Assembly: GCA_046727175.1 (NCBI GenBank)
Contig: JBKPCD010000252.1
Coordinates: 1-18,890, forward strand
Length of the DNA stretch: 18,890 bases
Direction: 5' to 3'
Source of the DNA: JBKPCD01 sp046727175
Lineage (GTDB): Bacteria > Acidobacteriota > Vicinamibacteria > Vicinamibacterales > 2-12-FULL-66-21
The translations under genes and the position numbers were made by a program. The notes under the pieces are model-generated. The model ran no database searches, had not been told where the DNA came from, and was given only the letters and a program-made list of their open reading frames with translations. Shown here in pieces: positions 1 to 5,738 of the stretch. Within the stretch, counting starts at the first letter, position 1. Every line of letters starts with the position of its first letter.

Positions 1-1003
1 CGATCACGTATCGGAAAAGCCCTCGTCGGGCCTGTTCCGTATAGACCGTCCGCGTTTGTGACTGGGTCTGATCGGCCCGGAGCCACTGCGTATTCACGAA
101 GAAGAACGTCTTGTTTCGCTGGATCGGTCCGCCCGCGCTGAACCCCGGGACCTTCTGCGTGAAGTTGCGCTTCGGCAGGTGGTCGATATTATTCTCCCAC
201 TCGTTTGCGTTGTACTCGGGACGCCGATCGAAGTAGAAGAGGGTGCCGCCCAGGTTGTTCGTTCCCGATCGGGTAATCATCGCGACCTGACCGCCGCTGT
301 TCCGACCGTATTCCGCCGTTTGATTGCCCGTCAGGACCTTGAACTCGGCCAACGCGTCGGGGTTGGTGCGCAGAGGCGAGAAGTTCGAGCCGCCGGCACT
401 CGATTCGTTGGTATCGATCCCGTCGAGCGTGAAATTCCAGGAGCGGTCACGCGCGCCGTTAACGTGGACCCCGCCTCCAGTGTTCGCGCCCGACACGACC
501 CCCGGCTGCGTCAGCACCAGGCTGAGAGGATTGCGGCCGCGTTCGCCCACGATCGGCAGGCTCTCGATGGTCCGCTGATCGAACGTCGACCCGATGTTCC
601 CTGACGTTCCTGTCTGCACGACCTGCATCGACGCACGCACTTCGACCGATTCGGCGACAGCGCCTGTCGCCAGGGCCGCATTCACGGTCGTCGGCTGGCC
701 GATGTTGACAGCGTTATCGGACGAGACGAATTTCTTGAAGCCTTGAAGTTCGACCGTGACGGTGTAGCGTCCCACCTGCACGGCCTCGAACACGTAGTCT
801 CCGGTCTCGATAGTCACCGTTGTGAACGACACGCCGGTGGCGTCGTTCGTCAGCGTGACGGTCGCTCCGGGGATCACGGCGCCCGTCTGATCGGTCACTC
901 GTCCCAGGACCCGCGACGTCGTCCCCTGAGCATGTGCGCTGACGACCTCCAGTGTTGCCAGAAAGCACACGATTAGCAGAACCAGCAATCCGCGGCGACG
1001 CAT
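1..1003 (-). CDS. TonB-dependent receptor with carboxypeptidase-regulatory N-terminal domain (partial, C-terminus beyond window)
   Basis: The reading frame is open from the ATG at 1003 to the left edge, so only about 334 N-terminal residues are seen. Residues 1-26 form a signal peptide (MRRRG, a hydrophobic run, then AHAQ). Residues about 28-112 match a carboxypeptidase-regulatory (CarboxypepD_reg) beta-sandwich, with GRVTDQTGAVIPGATVTL and YTVTVELQGF. Residues about 130-250 look like a TonB plug, with FTLDGIDTN, EFKVLTGNQTAEYGRNSGGQ and ITRSGTN. This is the architecture of Oar/CarA-like outer-membrane receptors that are abundant in Acidobacteriota. The start is fixed by a very strong Shine-Dalgarno, AAGGAGGAGG (1011-1020), which overlaps the stop codon of the GntR gene. 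The two are therefore one operon with translational coupling. The substrate is unknown; the neighbouring glucokinase and FCD-type regulator suggest a sugar or sugar acid. Confidence 0.9.
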   Translation of the reverse strand, partial: MRRRGLLVLLIVCFLATLEVVSAHAQGTTSRVLGRVTDQTGAVIPGATVTLTNDATGVSFTTVTIETGDYVFEAVQVGRYTVTVELQGFKKFVSSDNAVNIGQPTTVNAALATGAVAESVEVRASMQVVQTGTSGNIGSTFDQRTIESLPIVGERGRNPLSLVLTQPGVVSGANTGGGVHVNGARDRSWNFTLDGIDTNESSAGGSNFSPLRTNPDALAEFKVLTGNQTAEYGRNSGGQVAMITRSGTNNLGGTLFYFDRRPEYNANEWENNIDHLPKRNFTQKVPGFSAGGPIQRNKTFFFVNTQWLRADQTQSQTRTVYTEQARRGLFRYVI

Positions 1004-1018
1004 CTCAGTCCCTCCTCC

Positions 1019-1714
1019 TTACAGATGAACCGCAGCTTCGCCCTCGCGGTCGAAGGCGTCGCCGATGTACTTGCGATTTCGCGCGTAGCTCCAATGCACG
1101 TCGCGAAAGAACGTGCCGAGGCCGTCCGAATCACCGGCCGCGGCGAGTCGGATGATCGTTCGGTGCTCGGCGACGGACTTGCTCAACCAATCTGCGAGCG
1201 TGTGTCGTCGAACCGGGAACGTGTAGAGCGGTGCGCGCACCAGCGTGGACGTGTCGCGGAGGACGCGATTCTCGAGTTTCAGCAGGAACACGTCGTGGAA
1301 CTGCCGGTTCAAATGCCCGAACGCCTGCAGATCTCCGTTACGCGCAGCCACGGCCATCTTCTTGTTGATCTCGCGAAGCTCGTGAACGTCGGCTTCCGTG
1401 AGCCGTGAACCCACTTTCGTCGCCGCGGCGCCTTCCAGGATTCCGAGGGTCTCGTAGATCTCCCGAACGTCCTGCACGGTCAGGGTCCGTACGTTGTAGC
1501 TGCGGCGGCTCGTGCAGACGACCACGCCTTCGATTTCGAGCCGCAGCAGCGCCTCGCGGATGGGCGTGCGGCTAATCTCCAGCCGCTCGGCGAGTGCCCG
1601 GTCGTGGATGCGCGCCCCGGGACGGAAGGTGCCACTGGCAATCTCGCGGCGCAGTAGCGCGTAGACCTTGTCCGCAATCGACTCGGCCCGGAGATCGAAG
1701 AGGGCGTGCGGCAC
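1019..1714 (-). CDS. GntR-family transcriptional regulator, FCD subfamily
   Basis: 231 residues. Residues about 10-75 form a GntR winged helix: ADKVYALLRREIASGTFRPG, then the recognition helix region LAERLEISRTPIREALLRLE. Residues about 85-215 form an all-helical FCD ligand-binding domain. It has the regularly spaced polar and His residues (HLNRQFHDVF, AEHRTII, DVHWSYAR) that bind metal and a carboxylate ligand in this subfamily. FCD regulators usually sense sugar acids or other organic acids, but the ligand cannot be read from sequence. The start is GTG. The stop codon TAA lies inside the Shine-Dalgarno of the TonB receptor downstream, so the regulator and receptor are co-transcribed. A palindrome just upstream suggests autoregulation. 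Confidence 0.92.
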   Translation of the reverse strand: MPHALFDLRAESIADKVYALLRREIASGTFRPGARIHDRALAERLEISRTPIREALLRLEIEGVVVCTSRRSYNVRTLTVQDVREIYETLGILEGAAATKVGSRLTEADVHELREINKKMAVAARNGDLQAFGHLNRQFHDVFLLKLENRVLRDTSTLVRAPLYTFPVRRHTLADWLSKSVAEHRTIIRLAAAGDSDGLGTFFRDVHWSYARNRKYIGDAFDREGEAAVHL

Positions 1715-1720
1715 GTCTCG

Positions 1721-1753
1721 CGCTGATATATCACGACATCAGCGACCGTTCAA
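1721..1753 (-). promoter_or_regulatory. Candidate promoter and operator of the GntR gene
   Basis: Reading the minus strand, TTGAAC (1753-1748) lies 17 nt before TATATC (1730-1725), which lies 10 nt before the GTG start. The -10 region is inside a perfect 10-bp palindrome, TGATATATCA (1724-1733). A second dyad, CGCTGAT (1721-1727) and ATCAGCG (1738-1744), flanks it. GntR-family operators are short palindromes of about this size, so binding by the regulator's own product is plausible. This is an inference from position and symmetry only; both hexamers are imperfect. Confidence 0.45.
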
Positions 1754-1799
1754 GCGCGGGCCGCCTGGAACGTCCGCCCTGGGCATGGCGAGGCGTCGT

Positions 1800-2831
1800 T
1801 CAGCGGTGGGTTGATGCGTCCAGCGCCCGAACCGCGGCGCCGACCAGTCCCGCGTCAGGATTCAGGATGACGGCGACCGGAATGGTCGCGACGAAGTCCG
1901 AGAGCGGCTCCTTGGCTCGAAATGCATCGAGGAAGAGGCCGGACTCGAGCGCCGGGAGGATCTTCGGGGCGATCCCGCCTCCGACGTACACGCCGGCGGT
2001 TGCGACCGCACGCAACGCGACGTTGCCGGCCTCCGCGCCGTACGCCGAGACGAACATGTCCATCGCTTCCATGCACTGCGGACAGCGACGTTCGAGCGCG
2101 GCGCGGCTGATTCGCGGCGGCAGCTCCGACGGATCCCGGACGTTGCCCACTGCGCTGCACAACCGCGACGGCGCGATGCTGCTCGGCGTCAACGTCGGTC
2201 CCGAGCCGAAGGTCCTGTGCGTGAACTGGTAGATGTTGACGAGGCCAGGACCTGAGATCACGTGCTCCGCGCTGACGCGGCCGAAGATCCGCGTGAGCTC
2301 CTCGACCATCTCGAGCTCGCGCGGTGTGCGCGCCGCGAAATCGGCGTGACCGCCCTCCGACGCGCCAGGCACGAATCGGCCATCGACGTTGAGCATCAGC
2401 GCCTCGCCGAGCCCCGTACCCGCGGCAATCACGGCCGCATTGCCGCGCGGCGCCGCCACACCCTGCTGCAGGACCGCGAGCTCGTCGGGCTCGAGCATCG
2501 GAACGGCGAACGCAAGCGCCTCGAGATCGTTCAACAATATCGATCGCCGGAGCCCGACCGTCTCGCTGACGGCGACGATGTCGACAAGCCAGGGGACGTT
2601 GGTCAGCCGCGCGATGTGCTCCGTGACTGCTCCCGCCACGCCGAAGCACGCGGCCTGGACGCGGCTCGGCTCGATGTTCTGAGCGTGCAGGAACTCGCCC
2701 ACGATCTCGTCGAGCCCGTTGTACTCGAGCGTCGGGAACTCGCCGACCTCCACCGGCTTCGGGCGCTCGGGCGCCGGAGCGAACAGGCCGAGAAGCGTCT
2801 TCGTGCCGCCGACATCGCCTGCGAGCAGCAT
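1800..2831 (-). CDS. glk: Glucokinase (Glk/ROK-like ASKHA fold, proteobacterial Glk type)
   Basis: 343 residues. Phosphorylates glucose to glucose-6-phosphate with ATP in the cytoplasm. The phosphate-1 loop AGDVGGTKTLLGLF is at residues 4-17. LLNDLEALA (99-107) carries the catalytic Asp102. AAGTGLGEAL (136-145) is the phosphate-2 loop. SEGGHADF (158-165) is the glucose-binding loop. The adenosine motif region is YVGGGIAPKIL (282-292). Length and motif order fit the Glk family rather than a regulator-type ROK protein. The ATG at 2831 is preferred over a longer in-frame extension because MLLAGDVGGTK is the normal N-terminus and TAGAAT sits 7 nt upstream. The 3' end is followed by the GntR/TonB receptor operon in the same direction, with an 85-bp gap that holds that operon's own promoter. 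Confidence 0.93.
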   Translation of the reverse strand: MLLAGDVGGTKTLLGLFAPAPERPKPVEVGEFPTLEYNGLDEIVGEFLHAQNIEPSRVQAACFGVAGAVTEHIARLTNVPWLVDIVAVSETVGLRRSILLNDLEALAFAVPMLEPDELAVLQQGVAAPRGNAAVIAAGTGLGEALMLNVDGRFVPGASEGGHADFAARTPRELEMVEELTRIFGRVSAEHVISGPGLVNIYQFTHRTFGSGPTLTPSSIAPSRLCSAVGNVRDPSELPPRISRAALERRCPQCMEAMDMFVSAYGAEAGNVALRAVATAGVYVGGGIAPKILPALESGLFLDAFRAKEPLSDFVATIPVAVILNPDAGLVGAAVRALDASTHR

Positions 2832-2929
2832 CAATGGGATTCTATCGGGTCTGGTCGCTCGGTGGCTCGGTAGCTTTGAGCCACGAAGATCTCTTGACAT
2901 TCTCCGCTGTCGCGCTAATCTCGCGAGGA
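2832..2929. promoter_or_regulatory. Divergent promoter region between glk and the MerR-TPR gene
   Basis: On the plus strand TTGACA (2894-2899), a 16-nt spacer and TAATCT (2916-2921) precede the ATG at 2930 by 8 nt. The transcript would begin at or next to the start codon. On the minus strand TAGAAT (2844-2839) lies 7 nt before the glucokinase ATG, without a convincing -35. Neither gene has a properly spaced Shine-Dalgarno. The plus-strand promoter lies downstream of an earlier in-frame ATG at 2834, which argues against that longer start. Confidence 0.55.
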
Positions 2930-3805
2930 ATGACGTCGTCATCGTCATCCGGCCCCTTCAGGCTCCGCGAGATCCGCAATCTTTATCCCGCCGTCACCGA
3001 GAACCATCTGCGTTATCTCGAGAAGTGGGGACTCATTCAGCATCCGGGGGAAGCGCGCGAGACGCGCGAATACTCGTTCACCGATCTGCTGACGATCAAG
3101 CACGTCGCTGCGGAATTGGAACGCGGCACGCCGCTGCGAGTCATTCTCCGGGCGCTCGTCGCCGAGCGGCACGGACAGCTGGCGCTGGATTTTCACGCGG
3201 CGCCCGACACACCACGGGCCAAGGTCGTTGCGCTGCAGGCGCACAAGCCGCGGCGACCGACCGTCGGCACGCCGCTGCCGATTCAGTCAGGCAGTCCCTC
3301 GACGAAGGATCTCGGCCTGCAGGGATTCCCGTTCGCGGATCCGCAGGCCGCGCTCGCGGCGAAGTACTTCATCGAAGGATCGCGTCTGGACGACGGGGAG
3401 CCTGAGAACATGGAGGAGGCTGCGGCGGCGTACCGGAAGGCGCTCGTCGTCGATCCGGAGCTGGTCCCCGGAATCGTGAACCTGGCGAACATCCACTACG
3501 CGCGCGACGAGCTCATCGAGGCGCAAGCGCTCTACGAGCGCGCGATCGGCCTCGATGCGCACTGCTTCGAAGCGCACTTCAATCTCGGGAACATCCACCA
3601 CGATCTGGGCCGGTACGAAGATGCGCTCGTCCGCTACCGCGCTGCCGTCGCCCTCAACCCCGCCTACGCCGACGCGCATTTCTATCTCGCCGTCACCCTC
3701 GAGAAGACGGGCTCCTCGCTCGAGGCGAAGCCGCACTGGAAAGCGTACAGAGACCTTGCCCCGAACGGGGAGTGGATCGAACTGGCGAAGGAGTTCAGTG
3801 AGTAG
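2930..3805 (+). CDS. MerR-type HTH protein with C-terminal tetratricopeptide repeats
   Basis: 291 residues. Residues about 10-82 resemble a MerR winged helix: LREIRNLYPAVTENHLRYLE, WGLI, then REYSFTDLLTIKHVAAELERG, ending in a helix. A Pro/Lys-rich linker (about 90-135) follows. Residues about 140-275 hold three to four TPR units, with AAAAYRKALVVDPELV, NLANIHYARDELIEAQALYE and NLGNIHHDLGRYEDALVRYR. Canonical MerR proteins end in a dimerising coiled coil and effector pocket, which TPRs replace here. This suggests a regulator controlled by a protein partner rather than a small molecule. The target is unknown. The ATG at 2930 is chosen because a good promoter ends 8 nt before it. Its stop codon abuts the stop codon of the convergent small gene with no gap. 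Confidence 0.85.
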   Translation: MTSSSSSGPFRLREIRNLYPAVTENHLRYLEKWGLIQHPGEARETREYSFTDLLTIKHVAAELERGTPLRVILRALVAERHGQLALDFHAAPDTPRAKVVALQAHKPRRPTVGTPLPIQSGSPSTKDLGLQGFPFADPQAALAAKYFIEGSRLDDGEPENMEEAAAAYRKALVVDPELVPGIVNLANIHYARDELIEAQALYERAIGLDAHCFEAHFNLGNIHHDLGRYEDALVRYRAAVALNPAYADAHFYLAVTLEKTGSSLEAKPHWKAYRDLAPNGEWIELAKEFSE

Positions 3806-3818
3806 TCAGTAGCTGTAG
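3798..3818. repeat. Degenerate heptamer repeat across two convergent stop codons
   Basis: Three 7-bp units, GTGAGTA, GTCAGTA and GCTGTAG, span the junction where the MerR-TPR gene and the small cysteine gene end. The plus-strand TAG and the minus-strand TGA both lie in the repeat. The units are imperfect and few, so chance is possible. Confidence 0.3.
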
Positions 3819-4096
3819 TCGATTCGCTCGCGCTTCTTCGGCGTGCGACGCAGCTTGTAAAAGCTGCACTCGGGACACCACGAGTCCGGTTTGAAGCCTT
3901 CCTTGCCGGCAAATGGCAGAACGTCGCGGTGGGTGCAGAACTCGCCGTCCTCCGGTGTTGCGCGCCAGCGGCACGAGTGAAACCGTTCGACCGCCGGGGA
4001 AACAGGCGTGACCTCCCTGGACGGCGCGGCAGGCGGTTCCTCTGGAGGCGCCTCCGGCAGCGAGGCTGCGGGTCCGAATTTGATATCGTCCATCAT
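3806..4096 (-). CDS. Small four-cysteine (zinc-binding-like) protein of unknown function
   Basis: 96 residues. The N-terminal third is low-complexity and Pro/Glu-rich (PEAPPEEPPAAP). The C-terminal half has a Cys set HSC...EFC...WCPEC (C-x11-C, then CxxC) followed by a basic tail, KLRRTPKKRERIDYSY. Four spaced cysteines suggest a structural zinc site. The function is not recognised. The ATG at 4096 overlaps the helicase stop codon (ATGA), so translation is probably coupled. It is the last gene of the infA-helicase operon, hence a role near RNA or ribosomes is a reasonable guess. The in-frame ORF runs further upstream inside the helicase gene, but that part reads as a shadow. Confidence 0.75.
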   Translation of the reverse strand: MMDDIKFGPAASLPEAPPEEPPAAPSREVTPVSPAVERFHSCRWRATPEDGEFCTHRDVLPFAGKEGFKPDSWCPECSFYKLRRTPKKRERIDYSY

Positions 4097-5361
4097 CCTT
4101 GCAACTCGAGTCCGAATGATCGCTGAAGTGCCTGAAGCGCGCGCAGCTCTTCGGGTGAGACGAGCGTCAGCGCGGTCCCGGTTGCTTCCGCCCGACCTGT
4201 GCGCCCCACGCGGTGTACGTACGTCTCGCGATTCGCGGGCACTTCGTAATTCACGACGTGCGTGATCCCGTCGATGTCGAGGCCTCGCGCCGCAACGTCG
4301 GTGGCGACGAGCACCTGATAACGGCCGCTGCGGAATCCCTCGACCGCGTGCGAGCGCTGCGCTTGCGTGCGATCGGCATGGAGCGCCGCTGCCTTCAATC
4401 CAAATCCTGCGAGCTTGCGCGCGAGGCGCTCGGCGCCGGACTTCGTCCGCACGAACACCAGTACCGGTCCGCTCGTCCGGCGAAGGAACTTCGCCAGCCA
4501 TTCCGTCTTCTGCGATGCGGGGACGGTTTCGACGGCATGTGTGATGCTCCGCGCCGGACCGCCTGCAGTGCCGATCTGGACGTACTTCGCATCACACACG
4601 ACTTCGTCGGCGAGCTTCATGACCTCGGCTGGCATCGTCGCCGAGAACAGCAACGTCTGCCTCGCCGCTGAATCCGGCAATGCCGCGACGATTCGACGAA
4701 CGTCGGGCCAGAATCCCATGTCCATCATGCGATCGGCTTCATCGAGGACGAGCGTGTCGAGCTTGTCGAACGACACGACTCCCGTGCGCATGTGGTCCAT
4801 GAGCCGCCCAGGAGTGGCGACAACAATGTCGGCGCCGGCCTTGAGCGCGCGCTCCTGCGCGTCCATGGGCACGCCGCCGTAGACGGCGATGCTCGTCAGA
4901 TCCGTGTGATAGGTGAATCCCTGCACGTCGTCTTCAATCTGGACGGCCAGCTCGCGCGTCGGCGCGAGAATGAGCACGCGAGTGAAGCCGCGTTCCTCCG
5001 GTGCTGCCGCTCGGGCCTTCAGCATCCGGTTCAGAATCGGTAGGAGGAATGCGGCGGTCTTGCCGGTCCCCGTGTCCGCACAGCCGATCAGGTCATCGCC
5101 TCCCATCACGATCGGAATCACTGCGCTCTGGATCGGCGTCGTGACGTTGAACCCGCGAATGCGGACGCCTTCGATCAGCGAGCTCTCGAGGCCGAGCGTT
5201 TCGAATGGAACGGGGCGTGGATCGTATTCGGCCTGCGGCCGCTGAACGGCCGCGGCAATTGGAACCTGCACACGGGCGTCTCGACGCGGCGCCCGCTTTT
5301 GCGTGCCTCGCCGTGGCCGCTGTCTTCGTGTGGTTCGGGAAGCTGACGTGTGGGAGCTCAA
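4093..5361 (-). CDS. DEAD-box ATP-dependent RNA helicase (RhlE-like)
   Basis: About 422 residues. Unwinds RNA duplexes, probably in ribosome assembly or mRNA decay. Q motif Phe53 and Gln78 (TTPIQSAVIP); Walker A ADTGTGKT (95-102); PTREL (134-138); TPGR (183-186); DEAD in VLDEADRM (207-210); SAT in LLFSATMP (240-242). The second RecA domain has VLVFVRTKSGAERLA, ALHADRTQAQR, VATDVAARGLDI and HRVGRTGRA. The N-terminal 50 residues are very basic (TRRQRPRRGTQKRAPRRD) and may bind RNA. There is no in-frame ATG between the IF-1 stop and the conserved core. TTG at 5361, 8 nt after infA ends, is the likeliest start; GTG at 5271 is an alternative. A longer frame starting near 5514 would overlap infA and is disfavoured. 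The 3' end overlaps the small Cys gene by 4 bp. Confidence 0.92.
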   Translation of the reverse strand: MSSHTSASRTTRRQRPRRGTQKRAPRRDARVQVPIAAAVQRPQAEYDPRPVPFETLGLESSLIEGVRIRGFNVTTPIQSAVIPIVMGGDDLIGCADTGTGKTAAFLLPILNRMLKARAAAPEERGFTRVLILAPTRELAVQIEDDVQGFTYHTDLTSIAVYGGVPMDAQERALKAGADIVVATPGRLMDHMRTGVVSFDKLDTLVLDEADRMMDMGFWPDVRRIVAALPDSAARQTLLFSATMPAEVMKLADEVVCDAKYVQIGTAGGPARSITHAVETVPASQKTEWLAKFLRRTSGPVLVFVRTKSGAERLARKLAGFGLKAAALHADRTQAQRSHAVEGFRSGRYQVLVATDVAARGLDIDGITHVVNYEVPANRETYVHRVGRTGRAEATGTALTLVSPEELRALQALQRSFGLELQG

Positions 5362-5369
5362 TCCGATTC

Positions 5370-5588
5370 TTAGCGAGCGCGGAAGGTAATGATGCCCCGG
5401 ACCGGGTCGTACGGGGATACCCCGACGGTGACGCGGTCCCCTGGAACAACCTTGATTCGAAAACGGCGCATACGGCCGCTCAACTGTGCGAGCACCTCGT
5501 GACCCTGGTCGCACTGCACGCGGTAGAGACCCCCCGAGTGAACAGCAACCACAGTACCCTGCACGTCGATGAGATCATCCTTGCTCAA
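5370..5588 (-). CDS. infA: Translation initiation factor IF-1
   Basis: 72 residues, the normal IF-1 length, a single OB-fold. Sequence landmarks are MSKDDLIDVQGTVV, YRVQCDQGHEVLAQLSGRMR, VVPGDRVTV and SPYDPVRGIITFR. It binds the ribosomal A site with IF-2 and IF-3 during initiation. The start codon is TTG, with AAAGGA 7 nt upstream. No ATG would give the conserved N-terminus. It heads the infA-helicase-small Cys protein operon. The KDDLI start matches that of canonical IF-1 proteins. Confidence 0.97.
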   Translation of the reverse strand: MSKDDLIDVQGTVVAVHSGGLYRVQCDQGHEVLAQLSGRMRRFRIKVVPGDRVTVGVSPYDPVRGIITFRAR

Positions 5589-5686
5589 TTGCTATCCTTT
5601 CCAATCAAAGATTGTGCCACATGAGTTTATGAAAGCGCAAACTCAACAGTCTCACAAAACCCGTTTCCCATCTTCGATTTCCCACT

Positions 5687-5710
5687 CAGGATGCGTTCTT
5701 CAGCATCCTG
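5687..5710 (-). terminator. Hairpin downstream of the acyl ligase fusion gene
   Basis: A perfect 8-bp inverted repeat, CAGGATGC and GCATCCTG with an 8-nt loop, lies 29 bp after the stop codon of the fusion gene. There is no clear T-run after it on the minus strand, so it may be an mRNA-stabilising or Rho-dependent 3' hairpin rather than an intrinsic terminator. The rest of 5589-5738 holds the infA leader and nothing else that I can recognise. Confidence 0.4.
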
Positions 5711-5738
5711 CGAGGCACTGCCGAAGAGCGCGTCGGCG

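Noticed and set aside
2834..2929. Longer N-terminus for the MerR-TPR protein
   Set aside because: The extra 32 residues have no relation to MerR proteins, and a TTGACA/TAATCT promoter lies within them.
4097..4501. Upstream extension of the small Cys protein frame
   Set aside because: It lies inside the helicase coding region and reads as a shadow. The ATGA overlap gives a better start.
5362..5514. Longer N-terminus for the helicase
   Set aside because: It would overlap most of infA in another frame, and the extra residues are low-complexity Arg/Pro/Gly-rich.
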